From S143-63 sp964425855 (GTDB lineage Archaea; Thermoproteota; Thermoprotei_A; Sulfolobales; Acidilobaceae), in contig CAYROE010000022.1 of NCBI GenBank assembly GCA_964425855.1, positions 1 to 17,043 on the forward strand: 17,043 bases of DNA. Reading direction: 5' to 3'. The position numbers were made by a program, and so were the translations under genes. Shown piece by piece: positions 1-5,257 of this stretch. The notes under the pieces were generated by a model. It ran no database searches. It was not told where the DNA came from and worked only from the letters and a program-made list of their open reading frames with translations. Within the stretch, counting starts at the first letter, position 1; each line of letters starts with the position of its first letter.

Positions 1-214
1 GTCAATCCTATCCAAATACATCTATCCACTAACACTGCTAAGCAGTATAATCGTGGCATTAATCACTGTTGTAGCAGACATATTCGGAGCCTATGGTACA
101 GGGACAGGAATACTCCTCGCGGTCGGTATTATAAACCAGTACTATACAATGATAAGCTACGAGAGAGCCCTAGAGACGTTCCCGCTACTCAGAAAGCTAC
201 TAGGAGAGGGATAG
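1..214 (+). CDS. secY: SecY, preprotein translocase channel subunit (C-terminal end)
   Basis: This is the 3' end of a gene that begins before the window; codons are read from base 2 and the stop is TAG at 212–214. SecY is the membrane channel of the Sec protein-export pathway. About 70 residues remain: a hydrophobic membrane segment (SSIIVALITVVADIFGAYG), a short glycine-rich turn (GTGTGILLAVGI), then an amphipathic cytoplasmic tail ending LLRKLLGEG. The pattern GAYGTGTGILLAVGI followed by a YY-containing helix is typical of the last SecY helix. The call is strengthened by adkA starting only 3 bases after the stop, the usual crenarchaeal order. The fragment alone is short, so the name rests partly on context. 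Confidence 0.9.
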   Translation, partial: SILSKYIYPLTLLSSIIVALITVVADIFGAYGTGTGILLAVGIINQYYTMISYERALETFPLLRKLLGEG

Positions 215-217
215 GCC

Positions 218-823
218 GTGAGGAACAAGTTCAAGGTAGTTATAGTGACTGGTGTCCCGGGAGTAGGAAAGACTACTGTAATCTCGAAACTAGCTGAATT
301 AGCAGAGAACAAAGGCATCAAGCTCAAAATAGTCAACTTCGGCACGGCAATGCTAAACTATGCTATAAAAGAAGGAATAGTAAAAGACAGAGATGAACTA
401 AGGAAGCTATCTCTAAGGAAACAATTAGAACTCCAGAGCCTAGCCGCGAGAAGTATAATATATAACGCCGATGACCTAGGCGAGAATGATTACTTGATAA
501 TCGATACACACGCACTTGTAAAAACAGTAGCCGGATACTGGCCGGGCCTGCCTAGACACGTGATAGACGAGCTAAAACCCGACATGATCGCAGTCATCGA
601 GGCGGATCCAGAAGTAATAGTAAAGAGACAAGAGAGGGACACAGCAAGATACAGGAAAGACATAGGAGGAACGTCCGGAGTAGCGAAACTAATGGAATAT
701 GCAAGAGCAGCATCTTTCGCGAGCGCGACATATTACGCTAGCACAGTAGCAATAATAGAGAACGAGGAAGGAAAAGCCGAAGAAGCGGCTCAGAAACTCT
801 TAAGCTTCATGCTTAACCTATAG
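218..823 (+). CDS. adkA: Archaeal adenylate kinase AdkA
   Basis: Adenylate kinase balances adenine nucleotides (ATP + AMP to 2 ADP) in the cytoplasm. The 201-residue length fits the archaeal AdkA family, which differs from bacterial Adk. The P-loop GVPGVGKTT lies at residues 12–20. A DTHALVKT segment in the middle and a QERD/R-rich lid-like region (VKRQERDTARYRKD) follow. The start is GTG at 218, 3 bases after the secY stop, so the two genes are surely co-transcribed and perhaps translationally coupled. A T-run at 832–836 follows the stop and may end part of the transcription. Nothing looks damaged. Confidence 0.95.
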   Translation: MRNKFKVVIVTGVPGVGKTTVISKLAELAENKGIKLKIVNFGTAMLNYAIKEGIVKDRDELRKLSLRKQLELQSLAARSIIYNADDLGENDYLIIDTHALVKTVAGYWPGLPRHVIDELKPDMIAVIEADPEVIVKRQERDTARYRKDIGGTSGVAKLMEYARAASFASATYYASTVAIIENEEGKAEEAAQKLLSFMLNL

Positions 824-831
824 AATTATAA

Positions 832-836
832 TTTTT
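832..836 (+). terminator. Possible T-run terminator after adkA
   Basis: Five T residues lie 8 bases after the adkA stop. Archaeal terminators are often simple T-runs on the coding strand. A TATA-like box for the next gene follows about 55 bases later, which suits a transcription boundary here. The evidence is weak. Confidence 0.3.
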
Positions 837-890
837 CCGGCTTCTAGAACGCTTCCTTATCGATGCCTATGATTGGATCCTAAAGAGCAA

Positions 891-899
891 TTTAAATAA
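891..899 (+). promoter_or_regulatory. TATA box upstream of the DUF106 gene
   Basis: TTTAAATAA is a close match to an archaeal TATA box. It lies 40–48 bases before the preferred ATG at 939, which would give a short leader containing the GGAGGA ribosome-binding site at 925–930. This suggests that the DUF106 gene and those after it can be transcribed separately from secY-adkA. Confidence 0.5.
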
Positions 900-938
900 T
901 TTCAAGACAATACACCGGGTTTGTGGAGGAACAAGGAA

Positions 939-1370
939 ATGAATCCGTCACCGCTAATCATTGTGGTTCTCCCGTTACTGCTAGTTTATAGTACTGCCAT
1001 GATATACAGAAGCATATATCCACGAGAAGCAATAGAGAAAGCTATCGAGGTCATCTCACAGTATCGAGTTGTAAAAAACGAGTCCAGGAAGAGCAAGAGG
1101 ATATTGAAGAAGCTTAGAGCAATGGAGTCCGAGTATAAAAGAGCAAAAAGGATAATGACAAGAAGCATCATAGTAAAAATGCTTTTGTTGATGGCGAGCT
1201 ATGTCTCTGGAAGCATAATATTCTTCTATATTGTTCCTGTTCTTCCCGCTCCATATTATATTCCATTAATCTCGATAGAATCAGAATTTGGCCTTGTTAT
1301 ACCGTCCTTCCTATTATATTTTATATCATATATGGTCTTCTATCTAGCAATGCGCGATACCTTCTTATAG
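939..1370 (+). CDS. DUF106 / EMC3-TMCO1-like membrane protein
   Basis: This is a 143-residue membrane protein of the archaeal DUF106 family, distantly related to Oxa1/YidC/EMC3/TMCO1 insertases. Family knowledge suggests a role in inserting membrane proteins, which fits its place beside secY; its function here is inferred. I see one N-terminal membrane helix (about residues 5–22), a charged segment likely to form a coiled coil (about 30–75, rich in K/R/E), then two more hydrophobic segments (about 78–102 and 119–138). This three-helix layout with a cytoplasmic coiled coil is the family pattern. The frame is open to a TTG at 921, but I chose ATG at 939 because GGAGGA (925–930) sits 8 bases before it and would lie inside the longer version. 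Confidence 0.82.
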   Translation: MNPSPLIIVVLPLLLVYSTAMIYRSIYPREAIEKAIEVISQYRVVKNESRKSKRILKKLRAMESEYKRAKRIMTRSIIVKMLLLMASYVSGSIIFFYIVPVLPAPYYIPLISIESEFGLVIPSFLLYFISYMVFYLAMRDTFL

Positions 1371-1421
1371 CGCCTCACTAATATCATCCGATATTGGCGG
1401 ACCATCACGGGGTGGACAAAC

Positions 1422-1694
1422 GTGGTGAGGCCCGCCTATAGGAGCAGGAGCCTACGAAGAATCAGTATTAGGCTCCCAGGCGGACGCACCACGGTTCACT
1501 TCGAGAAAAGAAAACCCGGCCCAGCGCGATGCGCGAGGTGCGGACGCCCACTAAATGCGGTACCAAGACTCCGTCCCAACAAGCTAAGGCGTCTAAGCAA
1601 GACTAGTAAGAGACCAGAAAGACCATATGGTGGTGTACTCTGTCCGAAGTGTCTAGCAGAACTATTAAGAATATCCGTAATAAGGGGCCAGTAA
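1422..1694 (+). CDS. rpl34e: Large ribosomal subunit protein L34e
   Basis: L34e is a small zinc-ribbon protein of the archaeal/eukaryotic large ribosomal subunit. The 90-residue product is very basic. It begins MVRPAYRSRSLRR, has a CARC pair at residues 37 and 40 and a CPKC pair at 74 and 77 (a four-cysteine zinc site), and carries the KPGPARCARCGRPL motif of the family. GTG at 1422 follows a GGGGTGG sequence at about 1409–1415; a second in-frame GTG at 1425 cannot be excluded. The gene overlaps the start of cmk by 46 bases, so the two are expected to be co-transcribed. Confidence 0.95.
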   Translation: MVRPAYRSRSLRRISIRLPGGRTTVHFEKRKPGPARCARCGRPLNAVPRLRPNKLRRLSKTSKRPERPYGGVLCPKCLAELLRISVIRGQ

Positions 1695-2230
1695 TAGTAG
1701 TATCCGGCCCCCCGGGCTCAGGCAAAACAACATATGCAAAGAAGCTAAGCAAGGATTTTGGACTAGAATACTATACTACGGGCCAGATATTCAGAGAGCT
1801 CGCAAAGAAGCTAGGCTACACTCTAGAGGAATTTAGCAGAATAGCCGAGAAAGATCCAAAGATAGATTTTCTCATAGACTCGACCACTCTTGAATATGCA
1901 AGAAGAGGAGGGATAGTTATCGATAGTCATCTTGCAGCCTGGGTATTAGCCGGGATCGCAGATATAAGTATACTTGTAAAAACCCATCCATTAATACGTG
2001 TACAGAGAATAGTTTCAAGAGAACAGAAAGATAAGTGGACTACGATGAGGGAAACTTTTACAAGAGAGTTGAGCCAATATAAGAGATTTAAAGAATATTA
2101 TGGCTTTGACTTATTGGATTACTCCCTATTCGATATTGTAGTGGATACAAGCGTGCTGGACGCGGATGAGGTCTATCATGTTATCGAGTTCTTTGTTAGA
2201 TTAAAGCTTACGAAGCTAGGCTACTTGTAA
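1649..2230 (+). CDS. cmk: Cytidylate kinase (archaeal type)
   Basis: Cytidylate kinase phosphorylates CMP/dCMP with ATP in pyrimidine nucleotide metabolism. The 193-residue product has an N-terminal P-loop GPPGSGKTT at residues 20–28 and the segment YYTTGQIFRELAKKLG, typical of the archaeal cmk NMP-binding region, then a VIDSHLAAW core strand and an R-rich lid region (IVSREQKD). The only usual start codon before the P-loop is GTG at 1649, which lies inside rpl34e and gives a 46-base overlap. This is a longer overlap than usual, so either translation is coupled or an unusual start is used further down. Gene order (L34e–cmk–L14e) supports the name. Confidence 0.93.
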   Translation: MSSRTIKNIRNKGPVIVVSGPPGSGKTTYAKKLSKDFGLEYYTTGQIFRELAKKLGYTLEEFSRIAEKDPKIDFLIDSTTLEYARRGGIVIDSHLAAWVLAGIADISILVKTHPLIRVQRIVSREQKDKWTTMRETFTRELSQYKRFKEYYGFDLLDYSLFDIVVDTSVLDADEVYHVIEFFVRLKLTKLGYL

Positions 2231-2249
2231 GATTTCTTTTGAAAGAATC

Positions 2250-2260
2250 ATATTTATATC
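2250..2260 (+). promoter_or_regulatory. TATA box upstream of rpl14e
   Basis: ATATTTATATC in the gap after cmk is a strong archaeal TATA-like sequence. Transcription would begin near 2280, leaving a leader of roughly 25 bases before the ATG at 2306, with the ribosome-binding site GGAGGGAG at 2293–2300 inside it. Confidence 0.55.
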
Positions 2261-2305
2261 GGGATAACCTTCTAGAGACGAATCCGGTGTATGGAGGGAG
2301 ACAGT

Positions 2306-2593
2306 ATGCCAGCAATAGAAGTAGGAAGGTTATGTGTGAAGATATATGGGAGAGAAGCCGGTAGAAAATGTGTTATCGTTGATATTATAGATGAGAACTT
2401 TGTCTTAATAACTGGCCCTAAGCAGCTTACAGGTGTAAGAAGGAGGCGTGCCAACATCGATCATATAGAGCCTCTCGATAAAAAGATAGAAATCAGTAAG
2501 GGAGCCTCAGATGAAGAAGTTCTCAACGCGATAACTAGTGCTGGCCTCGTAGATTTCATGAGGGAACGAGTCAAGCCAGCGCCAGCTATATAA
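2306..2593 (+). CDS. rpl14e: Large ribosomal subunit protein L14e
   Basis: L14e is an RNA-binding protein (SH3-like/KOW fold) of the archaeal large ribosomal subunit. The 95-residue product starts MPAIEVGRLCVKIYGREAG, the typical family N-terminus, followed by KCVIVDIIDENFVLITGPK and the GVRRRRANIDHIEPL loop. The frame is also open from an ATG at 2291. I prefer 2306 because the strong ribosome-binding site GGAGGGAG (2293–2300) would otherwise be inside the gene, and because family members start at MPA. It has its own TATA box upstream and a T-run directly after its stop. Confidence 0.95.
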   Translation: MPAIEVGRLCVKIYGREAGRKCVIVDIIDENFVLITGPKQLTGVRRRRANIDHIEPLDKKIEISKGASDEEVLNAITSAGLVDFMRERVKPAPAI

Positions 2594-2598
2594 TTTTT
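2594..2598 (+). terminator. T-run after rpl14e
   Basis: Five T residues directly follow the rpl14e stop codon, inside a very AT-rich stretch running to about 2640. This is a plausible archaeal terminator before the separately promoted cbf5. Confidence 0.4.
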
Positions 2599-2678
2599 AT
2601 AATTATTTATATAATAAACATTATTATGTAGATCATTTACAATTTCACATTTTAGAAGTATACAGCCAAGTTCTCAAG

Positions 2679-2688
2679 ATATAATAGA
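2679..2688 (+). promoter_or_regulatory. Possible TATA box upstream of cbf5
   Basis: GATATAATAG lies about 45–50 bases before the cbf5 ATG at 2732. Transcription from here would include the strong ribosome-binding site AGGAGGAG at 2716–2723. The surrounding 138-base gap (2594–2731) is otherwise AT-rich and shows no gene. Confidence 0.4.
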
Positions 2689-2731
2689 TCCTCATAGATG
2701 ACTATAACTAGAACTAGGAGGAGAGAATAGA

Positions 2732-3814
2732 ATGGACATAGACTTAACCCAGAAAGGCCGGGATTTCATTAACACAATAAACGAGTTCTGCGGATACAAA
2801 GCTAACTGGCTTATCAAAATAGACGAGCCAACGAGCCCTGAGTGGGGCTGGCTCCCCTACGAGCGACCCCTAGAGAAATACATAGAATATGGTGTAATCA
2901 ACCTCGACAAGCCTCCAGGACCAACAAGCCACGAAGTAGTAGCATGGATAAAGAAGATGTTCAACATAAAGCGGGCAGGGCACGGGGGCACCCTAGAGCC
3001 CTAGGTCCGCATAGGATCAGGGCGGGGACACCCCAAAGTAACAGGAGTACTACCCGTTGCCCTCGCCCGCATGACAAGAGTAGTCGGAAACATCATACAC
3101 TCCAGCAAAGAATACATCTGTGTCATGCAGCTTCACAGCCCTGTTCCCGAAGAGCGGCTGAGAGAGGTACTAGAAGAATTCACAGGAGTCATATATCAGA
3201 GACCGCCATTAAGAAGTAGTGTGAAAAGAGCACTACGAAAAAAACGTATCAACGAAATAGAGCTTCTGGAATATAGCGGGAAATACGCTCTCCTCAGAAT
3301 AGATTGTGAAGCAGGAACTTACATGCGTAAATTGTGCTGGGACGTAGGACTAGTCCTAGGCGTAGGAGCTCATATGAGAGAATTACGTAGAATAAGAACG
3401 GGCCCCTTCCATGAAGACAAAAACCTCGTCAGAATGCATGATGTTGCAATGGCACTTATACGACTCCGTCATGAAGGTAAAGAGGACCTACTACGGAAAG
3501 TAATTCTACCAGGAGAGTACTCGGTATGCCATATACCCAAAGTAGTAGTGAGAGATAGTGCAGTAGAAAGCATTGTGCACGGAGCAAGCCTAGCGGTACC
3601 CGGAATTGTCATGGTACAGGACACGGTAAAGAAAGACAGCACAGTAGCGATGCTCACAGGAAAGGGAGAGCTCATAGGACTAGGCCTTGCAGAGATGGAT
3701 GCAGAAACAATTATCCAATCAGAGAAAGGAATAGCCGTGAAACCGAAGAGAGTCATAATGGAACCAGGAATTTATCCGAGGATGTGGAGGAGACAGGGCC
3801 AGGACAACCAATAG
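2732..3814 (+). CDS. cbf5: Cbf5 / TruB-type RNA pseudouridine synthase, split by a 33-nt archaeal intron
   Basis: Cbf5 is the catalytic subunit of archaeal H/ACA ribonucleoproteins, converting uridines of rRNA to pseudouridine, and can also modify tRNA U55. The coding sequence is join(2732..2996, 3030..3814), 349 residues, normal for the family. Unspliced, it stops at TAG 3002–3004. Exon 1 carries the N-terminal extension and the INLDKPPGPTSHEVVAWIKK motif. Splicing joins GGTL|D to PKVTGVLPVAL, restoring the catalytic Asp as residue 89 (codon G from 2996 plus AC from 3030–3031); without splicing that position reads Glu. The later part has YMRKLCWDVGLVLG and a C-terminal PUA domain (from about VVVRDSAVESIVHGASL). 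The ATG at 2732 follows AGGAGGAG (2716–2723). Annotation that ignores the intron would give a 90-residue fragment plus a truncated ORF from 3071. Confidence 0.95.
2997..3029 (+). other. Pre-mRNA intron of cbf5 with bulge-helix-bulge motif
   Basis: The RNA folds as the substrate of the tRNA-splicing endonuclease. The central 4-bp helix is CCCU (2991–2994) with GGGG (3024–3027), flanked on opposite strands by two 3-nt bulges, AGA (2995–2997) and ACA (3028–3030). The inner stem is GCCC (2998–3001) with GGGC (3020–3023), then a small internal loop (UAG/CA), then GUCC (3005–3008) with GGAU (3014–3017) and a 5-nt loop. The outer helix is GGGG (2985–2988) with CCCC (3031–3034), with CA 2989–2990 unpaired, so it is slightly relaxed. 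Cutting between the second and third bulge bases on each side gives exactly 2997–3029. The exons then join in frame and restore GGTLDPKVTG. Introns at this place in cbf5 are known from several crenarchaea. Confidence 0.9.
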
Positions 3815-3821
3815 TCCCCCA

Positions 3822-3910
3822 TGGCGCCGGGGGCGGGATTCGAACCCGCGCCCCCCGTGTGGGGGAACGGGTCTCAAGCCCGTCCCCTTGGTCCGCTCGG
3901 GCACCCCGGC
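3822..3910 (-). tRNA. tRNA-Ser (anticodon UGA), CCA encoded
   Basis: Read on the minus strand, the acceptor stem is GCCGGGG (3910–3904) with CCCCGGC (3832–3826), followed by discriminator G (3825) and an encoded CCA (3824–3822). The anticodon stem ACGGG/CCCGT closes the loop CTTGAGA, giving anticodon UGA, which reads the serine codon UCA. A long variable arm (CCCCC…GGGGG), expected for tRNA-Ser, precedes the T arm GCGGG-TTCGAAT-CCCGC. There is no intron. The gene is convergent with cbf5, whose stop is only 8 bases away. Confidence 0.96.
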
Positions 3911-3973
3911 ACTCCCGAGCCAACAAATAATGTTTCCTAGGAGGGTTATTTAGGTATCACGATAGGTGTCCGG

Positions 3974-4405
3974 CTAGATAACCACTAATACGTCTGTATG
4001 TGTTCTCTCAAGTACTTTCTTGGTCACACTCCCGATAAATAGTCTCTCTAGCCGGCTTAATCCCCTTCTACCGACAACAATAAGGTCAACGTCTTCCTGA
4101 GAAGCGATCTCAACAATTTGATCACCTGGATCTCCTATAGCAACAATTGTCTGTGCCTCGATACCATAATCAGAAGCGATCGTTTCCTTGAGTTTCGATA
4201 GAGCCTTCTCCGCAGCCTCCTTTAAGGGACGCGTGTCGACTACCTCCGGTACTAGAAGCTCTCCTAGAAGAACAGTTGGAGGCGGGACTATAGATACAAG
4301 CAAGAGGCTCGATCCCATACTTTTAGCGATTTCGGCTGCCCTTCGAGCAGTCTTGAGAGAAGCTTCAGAGCCATCGATTCCTACAAGAATCTTCTTATAT
4401 ACCAT
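3974..4405 (-). CDS. Universal stress protein (UspA-like, ATP-binding type)
   Basis: This 143-residue protein is a small cytoplasmic alpha/beta domain of the universal stress protein family, usually a dimer. It begins MVYKKILVGIDGSEAS, the usual first strand and Asp, and ends with GRRGLSRLERLFIGSVTKKVLERTHTDVLVV. The last part matches the G-x2-G-x9-G-S/T motif of ATP-binding members. The frame is open to a GTG at 4414. I chose the ATG at 4405 because GGAG lies 10 bases before it, whereas it is only one base from the GTG. A TATA-like CTATAATAAT on the minus strand (4436–4445) lies about 31–40 bases upstream. The cellular role is unknown. It stands alone with its own promoter, upstream of tRNA-Ser on the same strand. 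Confidence 0.92.
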   Translation of the reverse strand: MVYKKILVGIDGSEASLKTARRAAEIAKSMGSSLLLVSIVPPPTVLLGELLVPEVVDTRPLKEAAEKALSKLKETIASDYGIEAQTIVAIGDPGDQIVEIASQEDVDLIVVGRRGLSRLERLFIGSVTKKVLERTHTDVLVVI

Positions 4406-4435
4406 ATCTATCACGCTCCAGTAGCTTGATATCTA

Positions 4436-4445
4436 ATTATTATAG
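4436..4445 (-). promoter_or_regulatory. TATA-like box of the universal stress protein gene
   Basis: On the minus strand this reads CTATAATAAT, 31–40 bases before the ATG at 4405, so transcription would start just upstream of the coding region. Confidence 0.4.
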
Positions 4446-4457
4446 TTAGTCTAAATG

Positions 4458-4466
4458 TATATAAAA
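4458..4466 (+). promoter_or_regulatory. Strong TATA-like box facing right in the usp–4731 gap
   Basis: TATATAAAA is the best plus-strand TATA match in this 300-base gap. It predicts a transcript starting near 4485–4490 that would run toward the C/D guide RNA (about 4648) and the gene at 4731. From 4490 to 4645 I see no ORF or known RNA family. The only structure I can point to is a short possible stem, GCGCC (4482–4486) with a GGCGC near 4541–4545. Confidence 0.45.
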
Positions 4467-4647
4467 TGGCCCCGATGAGGAGCGCCACGCAAATGACCTC
4501 TCTAACAAATTGGAATGAATTAGGCCTGTGTTACCGAGGGCGCCGGAATAGATTCCTGTTACTTCTCTTTACTAATTACTAATAGAGTAGCCAATTGCTG
4601 GAGGGGCCAAACAATATAGCTGACCGCTTTACAATATGTTGATAATT

Positions 4648-4711
4648 GTGGGATGATGATATCGAGGTAAACCGAATCGCTGTGTGGACGTTATCCCCGT
4701 CTGACCCCTCC
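4648..4711 (+). ncRNA. C/D box small guide RNA targeting the 23S rRNA peptidyl-transferase centre
   Basis: All parts of an archaeal C/D sRNA occur in order with ideal spacing: box C ATGATGA (4653–4659), a 12-nt guide (4660–4671), box D' CCGA (4672–4675), a 5–6-nt spacer, box C' GTGTGGA (4682–4688), a 12-nt guide (4689–4700) and box D CTGA (4701–4704). Flanking GGG (4650–4652) and CCC (4705–4707) can form the terminal stem. The first guide contains ATCGAGGT, complementary to the conserved ACCUCGAU of 23S rRNA (E. coli 2497–2504). The rule of five bases from the box predicts methylation of C2498. The second contains GTTATCCCCG, complementary to CGGGGAUAAC (E. coli 2443–2452), predicting G2446. 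Such RNAs work with L7Ae, Nop5 and fibrillarin. The rRNA sequence and numbering are from memory. The exact ends are uncertain. Confidence 0.88.
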
Positions 4712-4730
4712 AAGTTACGGTGAATGAGGA

Positions 4731-5177
4731 ATGAAGTGCAAGGACACCGTTACCATAATACTATATGTGCCTATGGAAATGAGCCTGCCACTAGTAGTCC
4801 AAGAAATAAAAAACTGTAGAGGACACATATTAAGCTTAAATGAAGAAAACAGGAGGATTGTATTTACCACAACTAGGAAAAGTTTGTCTAGTAATATATG
4901 TAGGAGGCTAATAGAAGAACTAGGAACAGCAAGAATAGAACTTTCCATAAAGTGTAAGTTATCAGATCACCTTGAAGCGAAAAAGTTTATTGATATTCTG
5001 AAAGAACTAGGATTCAAGAAATACACGGGCACCAGCGGAAATCATTACTTTGTCGGGATTCTCTGCTCTAGGATAGTAGTAATTGAAATAGAGTTCAAGA
5101 AGACGAGGCTACAATTAAAACCTGGAAAACATACTGCTGGAAAAGGATTATTAGTCCTCCTCTTCCCACACAGTTAG
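4731..5177 (+). CDS. Unrecognised protein, 148 residues as read, probably frameshifted near its 3' end
   Basis: I do not recognise this protein. It starts at ATG 4731 with GGTGA (4719–4723) in front. Its first 120 or so residues alternate strands and helices (VTIILYVPMEM, then helix LVVQEIKN; a second unit around ARIELSIKCKL…AKKFIDILKELGF), suggesting a small alpha/beta fold. The last ~25 residues of this frame (from KPGKHTAGKG) look less natural than the -1 frame. The latter stays open to 5251, ends with a well-behaved acidic/hydrophobic helix and stops just 6 bases before the next gene. I therefore think the true protein is about 173 residues and the sequence lacks one base, most likely in an A-run at 5117–5120, 5126–5129 or 5141–5144. 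The ATG is only 26 bases after box D of the guide RNA. Confidence 0.65.
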   Translation: MKCKDTVTIILYVPMEMSLPLVVQEIKNCRGHILSLNEENRRIVFTTTRKSLSSNICRRLIEELGTARIELSIKCKLSDHLEAKKFIDILKELGFKKYTGTSGNHYFVGILCSRIVVIEIEFKKTRLQLKPGKHTAGKGLLVLLFPHS

Positions 5178-5251
5178 AATTAGACCCAGACGACTTAGAC
5201 AAAGCCTATGATGAATGCTTGAGAGAACTCGCAGAATTACCTAAAAGGTGA
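5087..5251 (+). other. Open -1 frame that probably encodes the true C-terminus of the gene at 4731
   Basis: This frame is open from 5087 to a TGA at 5249–5251. It reads, in part, WKTYCWKRIISPP and then ELDPDDLDKAYDECLRELA…LPKR, with the hydrophobic spacing of a real helix. It has no usual start of its own. Its stop overlaps the GGTGAT ribosome-binding site of the MgtC-like gene, the tight packing expected of a real gene end. A single added A in the run at 5117–5120 would fuse it cleanly to the frame of 4731. This may be a sequencing error, a true mutation, or programmed -1 frameshifting. Confidence 0.55.
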
Positions 5252-5257
5252 TGACAG

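Noticed and set aside
2291..2305. ATG at 2291 as the rpl14e start
   Set aside because: It would place the strong ribosome-binding site GGAGGGAG inside the coding region; L14e proteins start at MPA.
2842..3219. 125-residue ORF spanning the cbf5 intron region
   Set aside because: It is a different frame over both cbf5 exons. The spliced frame gives a complete, motif-perfect Cbf5.
3719..3904. 61-residue minus-strand ORF ending in a GGRGFESRP-like string
   Set aside because: It runs through tRNA-Ser and the end of cbf5. The GFESRP string is the usual false translation of a tRNA T arm.
4475..4545. Possible second C/D sRNA with ATGAGGA as box C
   Set aside because: No convincing box D or D' at the right spacing, and the candidate guides match no rRNA I can recall. 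Only a 5-bp stem is visible.
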